A stretch of 64,000 bases of DNA from Chamaelirium japonicum (Eukaryota; Streptophyta; Magnoliopsida; Liliales; Melanthiaceae): the NCBI GenBank assembly GCA_947650365.1, contig CANTAL010000136.1:744001-808000 (forward strand). Direction: 5' to 3'. Within the stretch, counting starts at the first letter, position 1; each line of letters begins with the position of its first letter. This document shows, in pieces, positions 29,101 to 43,223 of this stretch. A model generated the notes under the pieces. It worked only from the letters and a program-made list of their open reading frames with translations, did not search any database and was not told where the DNA came from. A program made the translations under genes and the position numbers.

Positions 29101-31587
29101 TACGATCCATTCTAATTCATTAGCACGATCCATTCTAATTCATTCGTACGATCCATTCTATTTCAATCGTACGATCGATTCTTACTCATTCGTACGATCC
29201 ATTCTAATTCATTCGCACGAATGTATCCATTATAATTCATTCGTACGATCCATTCTAATTCATTCGCACGATCCATTCTAATTCATTCATACGATCCATT
29301 CTAATTCATTTGTATGATCCATTCTAATTCATTCGCACGAACCATTGTAATTTATTCATACGATCCATTCTATCCATTCTAATTCATTCGTACGATCCAT
29401 TCTAATTCATTCACACGATCCATTCTAATTCATTCATACGATCCGTTCTAATTCATTTGTAGTATCCATTCTAATTCATTCGCACGAATCTATCCATTCT
29501 AATTCATTCGCACAATCCATTCAATTTCATTCATACGATCCATTCTTACTCATTCGTACAATCCATTCTAATTCATTCGCACGAATGTATCCATTCTAAT
29601 TCATTCGTACGATCCATTCTAATTCATTCGCACGATCCATTCTAATTCCTTCATACGATCCATTCTAATTCATTCGTACGATCTATTCTAATTCATTCGC
29701 ACGATCCAATCTAATTCATTCATACGATCCATTCTAATTCATTCGTACAATCCATTCTAATTCTTTCGCACGAATGTATCCATTCTAATTCATTCGTACG
29801 ATCCATTCGAATTCTTTCGTACGATCCATTCTAATTCCTTCATACGATCCATTCTAATTCCTTCATACGATCCGTTCTATTTCATTACCATGAATGTATC
29901 CATTCTAATTCATACGTACGATCCATTCTAATTCATTCATACGATCCAATCTAATTCATTCATACGATCCATTCTAATTCATTTGCACGAATGTATCCAT
30001 TCTAATTCATTCATACGATCCATTCTAATTCATTCGCACAATCTATTTTAATTCATTTGTACGATCCATTCTAATTCATTAGCACGATCCATTCTAATTC
30101 ATTCGTACGATCCATTCTAATTCATTCGCACGATCCATTCTAATTCATTCGTACGATCCATTCTAATTCATTCATACGATCCATTCTAGTTCCTTCGTAA
30201 GATCCATTCTAATTCATTCTAATTCCTTCGTATGATCCATTCTTATTCCTTTGTACGATCCATTCTATTTTATTCGTATGATCCAATCTAATTCCTTCAT
30301 ACGATCCATTCTAATTCTTTCCCATGAATGTACCCATTCTAATTCCTTCGTACGATTCATTCTAATTCATTCGTACGATCCATTCTTTCGTATGTATCCA
30401 TTCTAATTCATTCGTACGATCCATTCTAATTCCTTCGCCCGATCCAATCTAATTCATTCGCATGATCCATTCTAATTTATTCGTACTATCCATTCTATTT
30501 CATTCGTACGGTCCATTCTTACTCATCCGTACGATTCATTCTAATTCATTCATATGATCCATTCTAATTCATTCATACAATCCATTCTAATTCTTTCGGA
30601 CGAATGTTTCCATTCTAATTCGTTCGTACGATCCTCCCTAATTCCTTCGTATGATCCATTCTAATCCATTCTAATTCATTCGTATGATCTATTCTAATTC
30701 CTTCGTACGATCCATTCTAATTCATTCGTATGATCCATTCTAATTCATTCGCACGAATATATCCATTTTAATTCATTCGTACGATCCATTCAAATTCATT
30801 CGCACGATCCATTCTAATTCATTCATACGATCCATTCTAATTTATTCGTATGATCCATTCTATTTCATTCGCAGTATCCATTCTAATTTATTCATATGAT
30901 CCATTCTAATTCATTCATACAATCCATTCTAATTCTTTCGCACGAATGTATCCATTCTAATTCATTTGTACGATCCACCCTAATTCTTTCGTATGATGCA
31001 TTCTAATTCATTCGCACGAATGTATCCATTCTAATTCATTCGTACGATCCATTCTAATTCATTCGCATGATCCATTCTAATTCATTCATATGATCCATTC
31101 TAATTCATTTGTACGATCCATTCTAATTCATTCGCACGAACCATTGTAATTCATTCATACGATCCATTCTATCCATTCTAATTCATTCGTACGATCCATT
31201 CTAATTCATTCACATGATCCATTCTAATTCATTCATATGATCCATTCTAATTCATTTGTACGATCCATTCTAATTTATTCGCACGAATGTATCCATTCTA
31301 ATTCATTCACACGATCCATTCTATTTCATTCATACGATCCATTCTTACTCATTCGTACGATCCATTCTAATTCATTCGCACGAATGTATCCATTCTAATT
31401 CATTCGTACGATCCATTCTAATTCATTCGCACGATCCATTCTAATTCATGCATACGATCCAATCTAATTCATTCATACGATCCATTCTAATTCATTCGCA
31501 CGAATGTATCCATTCTAATTCATTCGTACGATCCATTCTAATTCATTCACACAATCTATTCTAATTCGTTCGAATGATCCATTCTAA
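20118..31587 (+). repeat. Satellite block 11, plus orientation
   Basis: Copy 2 counterpart of block 1, shorter because of the ~660-bp loss near 26680. Marker units CCCTAATTCC occur at 21355, 27320 and 28464. It ends in ATTCTAATTAGAAT (31581-31594), as in copy 1. Confidence 0.93.
26682..26875 (+). repeat. Perfect 97-bp tandem duplication inside block 11
   Basis: Two identical 97-bp segments (26682-26778 and 26779-26875), each made of three 23-bp units and one 28-bp unit that includes CCCATGAATG (26709 and 26806). Copy 1 has a single version (about 7546-7642). It sits at the edge of the segment missing from copy 2, so one recombination episode may explain both. The absence of differences suggests it is recent. 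Confidence 0.88.
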
Positions 31588-32202
31588 TTAGAATTAGAAT
31601 GAATTAGAATGGATCGTACGAAAGAATTAGAATAGATTGTTCGAATGAATTTGAATAGATCGTACGAATAAATTAGAATGGATCATGCTAATGAATTAGA
31701 ATGGATCGTGTGAATGAAATAGAATGGATCGTATGAATGAATTAGAATGGATCGTATGAATGAATTCGAATGGATCGTACGAAGGAATTAGAATAGATCG
31801 TACGAATGAATTAGAATGGATACATTCGTGCGAAAGAATTAGAATGGATTGTATGAATGAATTAGAATGGATCGTATGAATGAATTAGAATGGATCGTGC
31901 GAATGAATTAGAATAGATAGTACGAATGAATTAGAATGGATCATATGAATAAATTAGAATGGATCGTGCGAATGTATTAGAATGGATCATACGAATGAAT
32001 TAGAATGGATACATTTGTGCGAATGAATTAGAATGGATCGTACAAATGAGTAAGAATGGATCGTACGAATGAAATAGTATGGATCGTACGAATGAATTAG
32101 AATGGATCGTGCTAATGAATTAGAATGGATCGTACAAATGAATTAGAATGAATTAGAAATGATCATACAAATGAATTAGAATGAATTTGAATGGATCGTA
32201 CG
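31588..32202 (-). repeat. Satellite block 12, minus orientation
   Basis: Counterpart of block 2. The right junction has arms GAATGGAT (32189) and ATCCATTC (32208). Confidence 0.9.
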
Positions 32203-33999
32203 AATGTATCCATTCTAATTCATTCGTACGATCCTTTCTAATTCATTCGCACGATCCATTCTAATTCATTCATACGATCCATTCTAATTCATTCGTACGA
32301 TCTATTCTAATTCATTCGCACGATCCATTCTAATTCATTCATACGATCCATTCTAATTCATTCATACAATCCATTCTAATTCTTTCGCACGAATGTATCC
32401 ATTTTAATTCATTCGTACGATCCATTCTAATTCTTTCGTACGATCCATTCTAATTCGTTCATACGATCCATTCTAATTCATTCATACGATCTATTCTAAT
32501 TCATTCATTCGATCCAATCTAATTCATTCATACGATCCATTCTAATTCTTTCATACGAATGTATCCATTCTAATTCATACGTACGATCCATTCTAATTCA
32601 TTCATACGATCCATTCTAATTCATTCATACGATCCATTCTAATTCATTCATACAATCCATTCTAATTCTTTCGCACGAATGTATCCATTCTAATTCATTC
32701 GTACGATCCATTCTAATTCTTTCGTACGATCCATTCTTATTCCTTCATACGATCCATTCTAATTCATTCATATGATCCAATCTAATTCATTTATACGATC
32801 CATTCTAATTCATTCATACAATCCATTCTAATTCTTTCACACGAATATATCCATTCTAATTCAAACGTACGATCCATTCTAATTCATTCATACGATCCAA
32901 TCTAATTCATTCATACGATCCATTCTAATTCATTTGCCCGAATGTATCCACTCTAATTCATTCGTACGATCTATTCTAATTCATTCGCACAATCTATTCT
33001 AATTCATTCGTACGATCCATTCTAATTCATTCAAACGATCCATTCTAATTCCTTCGTACGACCCATTCTAATTCATTCTAATTCCTTCGTACGATCCATT
33101 GTTATTCCTTTGTACGATCCATTCTATTTCATTCGTATGATCCATTCTAATTCCTTCGTACGATCCATTCTAATTCTTTCCCATGAATGTACACATTCTA
33201 ATTCCTTCGTATGATTCATTCTAATTCATTCGTACAATCCAGTCTTTCGTATATATCCATTCTAATTCGTTCGTACGATCCATTCTAATTCCTTCAAACG
33301 ATCCAATCTAATTCATTCGCACGATCCATTCTAATTCATTCGTACGATCCATTCTATTTAATTCGTACGGTCCATTCTTACTCATCCGTACGATTCATTC
33401 TAATTCATTCATATGATCCATTCTAATTCATTCATACAATCCATTCTAATTCTTTCGGACGAATGTTTCCATTCTAATTCATTCGCACGATTGTATCCAT
33501 TCTAATTCATTCCTATAATCCATTCTAATTCCTTCGTATGATCCATTCTAATTCATTTGTATGATCCATTCTAATTCATTCGCACGAATGTATCCATTCT
33601 AATTCATTCGTACGATCCATTCAAATTCATTCGCACGATCCATTCTAATTCATTCACACGATCCATTCTAATTCATTCGTATGATCCGTTCTATTTCATT
33701 CGCAGGATCCATTCTAATTCATTCATACGATCCATTCTAATTCATTGATACAATCCATTCTAATTCTTTCGCACGAATGTATCCATTCTAATTCATTCGT
33801 ACGATCCACCCTAAATCCTTCGTATAATCCATTCTAATTCATTCGCACGAATGTATCCATTCTAATTCATTCGTACGATCCATTTGAATTCATTCATACG
33901 ATCCATTCTAAATTATTCATACGATCCATTCTAATTCATTCGCACGAATGTATCCATTCTAATTCATTCGCACGATCCATTCTATTTGATTCGCACAAT
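32203..33999 (+). repeat. Satellite block 13, plus orientation
   Basis: Counterpart of block 3 with the same odd units CCAGTCTTTCG (about 33239) and TCATCCGTACG (about 33383). The right junction is TTCGCACAATGGATTG. Confidence 0.9.
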
Positions 34000-36016
34000 G
34001 GATTGTACGATGAATTAGAATGGATCATGCAAATGAATTAGAATGGATTGTACGAATGAATTAGAATGGATCGTGCGAATGAATTAGAATGGATCGTATT
34101 TATGAATTAGAATGGATACATTCATGGGAATGAATTAGAATGGATCGTACGAAAGAATTAGAATGGATCATACGAATGAAATAGAATGGATCGTACGAAT
34201 GAATAAGAATCGTACGAATGAATAAGAATGGATCATACGAATGAATTAGAATGGATCATAAGAATGAATTAGAATGGATTGTGCTAATGAGTAAGAATGG
34301 ATCGTATGAATGAAATAGAATGGATCGTACGAATGAATTAGAAAGGATCGTGCTAATAAATTAGAATGGATCGTACGAATAAATTAGAATAGATTGTGCG
34401 AATGAATTATAATGGATCGTTCGAATGAATTAGAATAGATACATTCGTGCGAATGAATTAGAATGGATCGTGCGAATGAATTAGAATGGATCATATGAAT
34501 TAATTAGAATGGATCGTATTAATGAATTCGAAAGGATCGTACGAATGAATTATAATGGATACATTCGTGCGAATGAATTAGAATGGATCATACGAAGGAA
34601 TTAGGGTGGATCGTACGAATGAATTGAAATAGATACATTTGTGCGAAAGAATTAGAATGGATTGTATGAATGAATTAGAATAGATCGAAAGAATGAATTA
34701 GAATGGATCGTGAGAATAAATTAGAATGGATCGTACGAATGAACTACAATGGATACATTCGTGCGAATCAATTAGAATGGATCGTATGAATGTGTAAGAA
34801 TGGATCGTACGAATGAAATAGAATGGATCGTACGAATGAATTAGAATGGATCGTGCTAATGAATTAGAATGGATCATACGAATGAATTAAAATAGATTGT
34901 GCGAATGAATTTGAATGGATAGTACGAATGAAAGAGAATGGATACATTCGTGCGAATGAATTAGAATGGATCGTATGAATGAATTAGATTGGATCGTATG
35001 AATGAATTAGAATTGATCGTACGTATGAATTAGAATGGATACATTCATGGGAATGAATTAGAATGGATCGTACGAAGGAATTAGAATGGATCATACGAAT
35101 GAAATAGAATGGATCGTACGAAGGAATTAGAATGGATCGTACGAAGGAATTAGAATGGATTGTGCAAATGAATTAGAATGATTTGTACGAATGAATTAGA
35201 ATGGATCGTACGAATGAATTAGAATGATTTGTGCGAATGAATTAGAATGTATCGTACGAATGAATTAGAATGGATACATTCGTGCGAAAGAATTAGAATA
35301 GATTGTATGAATGAATTAGAATGGATCGTACGAATGAATTAGAATGGATCGTGCGAATGAATTTGAATAGATCGTACGAATGAATTAGAAAGGATACATT
35401 CGTGCGAATGAATTAGAATGGATCGTACGAATGAGTAAGAATGGATCGTACGAATGAAATAGAATGGATCGTACGAATGAATTAGAATGGATCGTGCTAA
35501 TGAATTAGAATGATCGTATGAATGAATGAGATTGGATCGTGCGAATGAGTTAGAATGGATCGTACGAATGAGTAAGAATGGATCGTACGAATAAAATAGA
35601 ATGGATCGTACGAATGAATTAGAATGGCTCGTGCTAATGAATTAGAATGGATCATACAAATGAATTAGAACAGATTGGGCGAATGAATTAGAATGGATCG
35701 TATGAATGAATTAGAATGGATACATTCGTGCGAATGAATTAGAATGGATCGTATGAATGAATTAGATTGGATCGTATAAATGGATTAGAATGGATCGCAC
35801 GTATGAATTAAAATGGATACATTCGTGGGAATGAATTAGAATGGATCGTACGAAGGAATTAGAATGGATCATACGAATGAAATAGAATTGATCAAACGAA
35901 GGAATTAGAATGGATCGTACATTAAGAATGAATTAGAATGGATCGTACGTATGAATTAGAATGGATACATTCATGGGAATGAATTAGAATGGATCGTACG
36001 AAGGAATTAGAATGGA
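34000..36016 (-). repeat. Satellite block 14, minus orientation
   Basis: Counterpart of block 4. It ends at the same perfect 26-bp palindrome (36004-36029). The retroelement insertion site in copy 3 corresponds to about 35370 here. Confidence 0.9.
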
Positions 36017-36387
36017 TCCATTCTAATTCATTCTAATTCATTCGTACGATCCATTCTAATTCATTCATATGATCCATTCTAATTCATTCATACGATCCAA
36101 TCTAATTCATTCATATGATCCATTCTAATTCATTCGTACGAATGTATCCATTCTAATTCATTCGTATGATCCATTCTAATTCATTCGCATAATCCAATCT
36201 AATTCATTCGCACAATCCATTCTAATTCATCATTCACACAATCTATTCTGATTCATTCGTACGATCCATTCTAATTCATTAGCACGATCTATTCTAATTC
36301 ATTCGTACGATCTATAATCCATTCTAATTCATATGCATGATCCATTCTAATTCATTCGCACGATTCATTCGTACGATCCATTCTAAT
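36017..36387 (+). repeat. Satellite block 15, plus orientation
   Basis: Counterpart of block 5, with the same truncated unit GATCTATAATCC (about 36310). The right junction is CATTCTAATCGTATGAATG. Confidence 0.87.
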
Positions 36388-36891
36388 CGTATGAATGAAT
36401 TAGAATGGATCGTATGAATAAATTAGAATGGATCGTACGAATGAATTAGAATGGATCGTATGAATGAATTAGAATGGATCATGCGAATGAATTAGAATGG
36501 ATCGTACGAATGAATTAGAATGGATACATTTGTGCGAATGAATTAGAATGGATCATACGAATGAGTAAGAATGGATCGTACGAATAAAATAGAATGGATC
36601 GTACGAATGAATTAGAATGGATCATGAGAATGAATTAGATTGGATCGAGCGAATGAATTAGAATGGATTGTACGAATGAATTAGAATGGATACATTCGTG
36701 TGAATGAATTAGAATGGATACATTCGTGCGAATGAATTAGAATGGATCATGCAAATGAATTAGAATGGATCGTACGAATGAATTAGAATGGACCGTACGA
36801 ATGAATTAGAATGGATCATACGAATGAATTAGAATGGATACTTACGTGCGAATGAATTAGAATGGATCGTGCGAATGAATTAGAATGGATT
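36388..36891 (-). repeat. Satellite block 16, minus orientation
   Basis: Counterpart of block 6 with an extra 23-bp unit. The right junction is GAATGGATTTATACTAAC. Confidence 0.87.
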
Positions 36892-37665
36892 TATACTAAC
36901 TCATTCGTACAATCCATTCTAATTCTTTTGCACGAATGTATCCATTCTAATTAATTCGTACGATCCATTTTAATTCATTCGTACGATCCATTCTTACTCA
37001 TTCGTACGATCCATTCTAATTCATTCGCACGAATGTATCCATTCTAATTCATTCATACGATCCATTCTAATTCATTCGTACGATCCATTCTAATTCATTC
37101 GCACAATCTATTCAAATTCATTCGTACGATCCATTCTAATTCATTCGCACGATCCATTCTAATTCATTTGCAGGATCCATTCTAATTCATTCATGCAATC
37201 CATTCTAATTCTTTTGCACGAATGTATCCATTCTAATTCCTTCGTACGATCCATTCTAATTCCTTCGTATGATCCATTCTAATTCCTTCGTACGATCCAT
37301 TCTATTTCATTCGTATGATCTATTTTAATTCCTTCGTACGATCAATTCTTATTCATACGATCCATTCTATTTCATTCATACGATCCATTCAAATTTATTC
37401 GAACGATCCATTCTAATTTGTTCATATGATCCATTCTAATTCATTCGTACGATCCATTCTAATTCATTCGCACGATCCATTCAAATTCATTCATACGATC
37501 CATTCTAATTCATTCATACGATCCATTCTAATTCATTCGCACGAATGTATCCATTCTATTTCATTCGTATGATCCATTCTAATTCATTCGCACGATCTAT
37601 TCTAATTTATTCGTATGATCCATTCTAATTCATTCATAAAATCTATTCTAATTCATACGATCCAT
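36892..37665 (+). repeat. Satellite block 17, plus orientation
   Basis: Counterpart of block 7, about 20 bp shorter at its right junction (CGATCCATCGTGCGAATG). Confidence 0.86.
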
Positions 37666-38086
37666 CGTGCGAATGAAATAGAATGGATCATATGAAGGAA
37701 TTAGGGTGGATCGTACGAATGAATTAGAATGGATACATTTGTGCGAAAGAATTTAAATGGATTGTATGAATGAATTAGAATGGATCGTGCTAATGAATTA
37801 GAATGGATCATACGAATGAATTAGAATAGATTGTACGTATGAATTGGAATGGATCGTACGAATGAATTAGAAGGGATCGTGCGAATTGGATCGTATGAAT
37901 GAATTATAATGGATCATATGAATGAATTAGAATGGATCGTGCAAATGAATTAAAATGGATCGTTCAAGTGAATTAGAATGGATCGTACGAATGAATTAGA
38001 ATAGATCGTATGAATGAATTAGAATGGATCGTACGAATGAATTAGAATGGATACATTCGTGCGAAAGAGTTAGAATGGATCGTGCT
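37666..38086 (-). repeat. Satellite block 18, minus orientation
   Basis: Counterpart of block 8, with the same truncated unit GCGAATTGGATCG (about 37881). Confidence 0.86.
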
Positions 38087-38185
38087 AATTCATTCATACG
38101 ATCCATACTAATTCATTTGTACGATCCATTCTAATTCATTCGCACAAATGTATCCATTCTAATTCATTTGCACGATCCATTCTAA
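38087..38185 (+). repeat. Satellite block 19, plus orientation (about 100 bp)
   Basis: Counterpart of block 9. The right edge is the centre of a perfect 28-bp palindrome (38172-38199); its left arm is ACGATCCATTCTAA. Confidence 0.88.
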
Positions 38186-39566
38186 TTAGAATGGATCGTA
38201 CCAAGAAATTAGAATGGATCGTAAGAAGGAATTAGAATGGATCGTACGAATGAATAAGAATGGATACATTCGTGCAAAAGAATTAAAATGGATTGTATGA
38301 ATGAATTAAAATGGATCGTACAAATGAATTAGAATGGATCGTGCCAATGAATTAGAATGGATCGTACGAATGAATTAGAATAGATTGTGCGAATGAATTA
38401 GAAGGGATCATACGAATGAATTAGAATTGATACATTCGTGCGAAAGAATTAGAATGGATTGTATGAATGAATTAGAATGGATCGTATGAATGAATTAGAA
38501 TGGATCGTGCGAATGAATTAGAATGGATCGTACGAATGAATTAGAATGGATCGTACGAATGAATTAGAATAGATCGTGCGAATGAATTAGAATGGATCAT
38601 ACGAATGAATTAGAATGGATACATTCGTGCGAATGAATTAGAATGGATCGTACGAATGAGTAAGAATGGATCGTACGAATGAAATAGAACGGATCGTACG
38701 AATGAATTAAAATAGATCGTGCGAACGAATTAGATTGGATCGTGCGAAAGAATTAGAATGGATCGTACGAATGAATTAGAATGGATACATTCGTGCGAAT
38801 GAATTAGAATGGATACATTCGTGCGAATGAATTATAATGGATCGGATGAATGAATTAGAATGGATCGTAAGAATGAATTCGAATGGATCGTACGAATGAA
38901 TTAGAATGGATACATTCGTGGGAATGATTTAGAATTGATCATACGAAGGAATTAGGGTGGATCATACGAATGAATTAGAATGGATACATTCGTGCGAAAG
39001 AATTAGAATGGATTGTATGAATGAATTAGAATTGATCGTATGAATGAATTAGAATGGATCGTGTGAATGAATTAGAATGGATCGTACGAATGAATTAGAA
39101 TGGATCGTATGAATGAATTAGAATGGATCGTGCGAATGAATTAGAATGGATCGTACGAATGAATTAGAATGGATACATTCGTGCGAATGAATTAGAATGG
39201 ATCGTACGAATGAGTAAGAATGGATCATACGAATGAAATAGAATGGATCGTACAAATGAATTAGAATGGATCGTGCGAATGAATTTGATTGGATCGTGCG
39301 AATGAATTAGAATGGATCGTACGAATGAATAAGAATGGATCGTACGAATAAAATAGATTGGATCATATGAATGAATTAGAAATGGATCGAGCGAATGAGG
39401 ATACATTCGTGCGAATGAATTAGAATGGACCGTAAGAATAAGTAAGAATGGATCGTACGAATGAAATAGAATTGATTGTACGAATGAATTAGAATGGATC
39501 GTGCGAATGAATTTGATTCGATCGTGCAAATGAATTAGAATGGATCGTAGAATTAGAATGGATACA
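38186..39566 (-). repeat. Satellite block 20, minus orientation
   Basis: The superunit copy 2 part ends near 39395; the last ~170 bp belong to the following domain but keep the same orientation. The right junction pairs GAATTAGAATGGAT with ATCCATTCTAATTC across a spacer of about 10 bp. Confidence 0.85.
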
Positions 39567-40341
39567 TTCGTACGATCCATTCTAATTCATTCTAATTCAT
39601 TTGTACGATCCATTCTAATTCATTTGTACGATCCATTCTAATTCATTAGCACGATCAATTCAAATTCATTCGTACGATCCATTCTATTATTACATTTGTA
39701 CGATCCATTCTTACTCATCCATACGATCCATTCTAATTCATTCGCACGAATATATCCATTCTAATTCATTCATATGATCCATTCTAATTCATTCGCACGA
39801 TCCATTCTAATTCATTCGTACAATCCATTCTAATTCATTCGTACGATCCATTCTAATTCATTCGTACGATCCATTCTAATTCATTCGCACAATCCATTCT
39901 AATTCATTCATACGATTCATTCTAATTCATACGTATGATCCATTCTAATTCATTCGCATGATCCATTCTAATTCATTCATACAATCCATTCTAATTCATT
40001 CGCACGATCCATTCTAATTCATTCGTACTATCCATTCTTACTCATTCACATGATCCATTCTAATTTATTCGCACGAATGTATCCAATCTAATTCATTCTT
40101 ACGATCCATTCTAATTCCTTCGTACGATCCAATATATTATATTCATACGATCCATTCTAATTCATTCATACAATCCATTCTAATTCTTTCGCACGAATGT
40201 ATCCATTCTAATTCATTCGTACAATCCACCCTAATTCCTTCGTATGATCCATTCTAATTCGTTCGTATGAATGTATCCATTCTAATTCATTCGTGCGATC
40301 CATTCGAATTCATTCATACGATCCATTGTAATTCATTCGCA
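39567..40341 (+). repeat. Satellite block 21, plus orientation
   Basis: First plus block of the inversion-dense domain. It contains an irregular unit CCATTCTATTATTACATTTG (about 39679). Its last ~200 bp and the junction ATTCGCACGAAGGAATTAG are copied at block 23. Confidence 0.87.
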
Positions 40342-40819
40342 CGAAGGAATTAGAATGGATCGTACGAATGAATGAATTAGAATGGATCATACGTACGAAT
40401 GTATTAGAATATGGATCGTACGAATGAAATAGAATGGATCGTACGAATGAATTAGAATAGATCGTGCTAATGAATTAGAATGGATCGTACGAATGAATTA
40501 GAATGGATCATACGAAGGAATTAGGGTGGATCGTACGAATGAATTAGAATGGATCATACGAAGGAATTAGAATGGATCGTACGAAGGAATTAGAATGGAT
40601 CGTACGAATGAATTTGAATGGATACAATCGTGCAAAAGAATTAGAATGGATTGTATGAATGAATTAGAATGGATCGTGCAATTGAATTAGAATGGATCAT
40701 GCTAATGAATTAGAATGGATCGTATGAATGAGTAAGATCCATTCGTGTGAATGATTAGAATGGATCGTACGAATGAATTAGAATGGATCGAACAAAGGAA
40801 TGAATTAGAATGGATACAT
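40342..40819 (-). repeat. Satellite block 22, minus orientation
   Basis: It has a broken unit GAGTAAGATCCATTCGTGTG (about 40731) that looks like a very short flipped remnant, and an odd unit TATTAGAATATGGATCG (about 40402). Confidence 0.84.
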
Positions 40820-41087
40820 TCGTACAATCCATTCTAATTCATTCGTACGATCCATTCTAATTCATTCGTGCAATCCATTCTATTTCATTCGTACGATCCA
40901 TTCTAATTTATTCATACAATCCATTCTAATTCTTTCGCACGAATGTATCCATTCTAATTCATTCGTACAATCCACCCTAATTCCTTCGTATGATCCATTC
41001 TAATTCGTTCGTATGAATGTATCCATTCTAATTCATTCGTGCGATCCATTCGAATTCATTCATACGATCCATTGTAATTCATTCGCA
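40820..41087 (+). repeat. Satellite block 23, plus orientation
   Basis: Nearly all of this block is the second copy of the 746-bp-spaced duplication. Confidence 0.87.
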
Positions 41088-42436
41088 CGAAGGAATTAGA
41101 ATGGATCGTACGAATGAATGAATTAGAATGGATCATACGTACGAATGTATTAGAATATGGATCGTACGAATGAATTAGAATGGATTGTATGAATGAATTA
41201 GAATGGATCGTGCAAATGAATTAGAATGGATCGTACGAATGAATTATTAGGGATCGTATGAATGAATTAGAATGGATCGTATGAATGAATTAGAATGGAT
41301 CGTGCGAATGAATTAGAATGGATCGTACGAATGAATTAGAATGGATACATTCGTGCGAATGAATTAGAATGGATCGTATGAATGAGTAAGAATGGATCGT
41401 TCGAATGAAATAGAATGGATCGTACGAATTAATTAGAATGGATCGTACAAATGAATTAGAATGGATCGTACGAATGAATTAGAATGGATCGTACAAATGA
41501 ATTAGAATGGATGGGAATGAATTAGAATGGATTACAATGGATCATGCGAATGAATTAGAATGGATCGTACGAATGAATTCCTTAGAATGGATCGTATGAA
41601 TTAGAATGAAATAGAATGAATTAGAATGGATCGTACGTATGAATTAGAATGGATACATTCATGTGAATGAATTAGAATTGATCGTACGTAAGAATTAGAA
41701 TGGATCGTATGAATGAATTAGGGTGGATCGTGCGAATGAATTAGAATGGATACATTCGTGCGAATGAATTAGAATAGATCGTATGAATGAATTAGAATGG
41801 ATCGTGCGAATGAATTAGAATGGATCGTACGAATGAATTATAATAGATCGTACGAATGAATTAGAATGGATCGTATGAATGAATTAGAATGGATCGTGCG
41901 AATGAATTAGAATGGATCATACGAATGAATTAGAATGGATACATTCGTGCGAATGAATTAGAATGGATCGTATGAATGAGTAAGAATGGATCGTTCGAAT
42001 GAAATAGAATGGATCGTACGAATCAATTAGAATGGATCGTGCTAACAAATTAGAATGGATCGTACGAATGAATTAGAATAGATCGTACGCATGAATTAGA
42101 ATGGATACATTCGTGTGAATGAATTAGAATGGATTGTATGAATGAATTAGAATGGATCATTTGAATGAATTAGAATGGATCGTGCGAATGAATTAGAATG
42201 AATCGTACGAATGAATTAGAATGGATCGTACGAATGAATTAGAATGGATCGTTCGAATGAATTAGAATGGATCGTACGAATGAATTAGAATGGATACATT
42301 TGTGCGAATGAATTAGAATGGATCGTACAAATGAGTAAGAATGGATCGTATGAATGAATTAGAATGGATCGTATGAATGAATTAGAATGAATCATACAAA
42401 TGAATTAGAATGGATCGTACGAATGAATTAGAATAA
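41088..42436 (-). repeat. Satellite block 24, minus orientation
   Basis: It contains a run around 41310-41440 that recurs about 594 bp downstream with few changes, and a compact irregular stretch near 41510-41620 with partial units. The right junction is TTAGAATAATGCATTCTAA, a near-palindrome. Confidence 0.87.
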
Positions 42437-43223
42437 TGCATTCTAATTCATTCGTACAATCCATTCTAGTTCATTCATACGATCCATTCTAATTCATTCA
42501 TACAATCCATTCTAATTCTTTCGCAGGAATGTATCCATTCTAATTCATTCGTACGATCCACCCTAATTCCTTCGTATGATCCATTCTAATTCATTCGCAC
42601 GAATGTATCCATTCTAATTCATTCGTACGATCCATTCTAATTCATTCGCACGATCCATTCTAATTCATTCATACGATCCATTCTAATTCGTTCATACGAA
42701 CCATTCTAATTCATTCGCACGATCCATTCTATTTCATTCGTACGATCTATTTTTACTCAGTCGTATGATCCATTCTAATTCATTCGTACGAATGTATCCA
42801 TTCTAATTCATTCGTACATTCCATTCTAATTCATTCACACGATCCATTCTAATTCATTCGTACGATCCATTCTAATTCATTCGTACGATCCATTCTAATT
42901 CATTCGTATGATCAATTCTAATTCATTAGCACAATCCATTCTAATTCATTCGTACGATCCATTCTATTTCATTCGTACGATCCATTCTTACTCATTCGTA
43001 TGATCCATTCTAATTCATTCGCACGAATGTATCCATTCTAATTCATTCATACGATCCATTCTAATTCCTTTGTACGATCCATTCTATTTCATTCATATGA
43101 CCCATTCTAATTCATTCATACAATCCAATCTAATTCTTTCGCACGAATGTATCAATTTTAATACATTCGTACGTATGATCTATTCTAATTCATTCATTCG
43201 TACGATCCATTCTAATTCCTTCG
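42437..43223 (+). repeat. Satellite block 25, plus orientation
   Basis: It includes two stretches with the CTATTTC then CTTACTC unit order of the 189-bp 8-mer (near 42730 and 42970). The right junction is AATTCCTTCGTGCGAATG. Confidence 0.87.

Larger units (their letters stand above)
20118..39395. repeat. Satellite superunit, copy 2 (complete)
   Basis: This is collinear with copy 1 including all ten orientation blocks, whose lengths are nearly equal (for example 1797 versus 1797 bp and 2017 versus 2016 bp). It differs by scattered substitutions, mostly at CpG, and by indels. Relative to copy 1 it lacks roughly 660 bp (copy 1 about 6880-7546), and a perfect 97-bp tandem duplication sits next to that deletion. 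The end is set where the segment matching 20081-20117 stops and GAGGATACATTCG begins. Confidence 0.87.
40141..41173. repeat. 287-bp segmental duplication at 746-bp spacing
   Basis: Bases 40141-40427 recur at 40887-41173. Both copies contain the same plus-to-minus flip (ATTCGCACGAAGGAATTAG) and the same rare unit TATTAGAATATGG. The last ~265 bp appear identical by eye and the first 25 differ at a few bases. The copied segment spans a flip point, so the flip came first. Confidence 0.87.
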
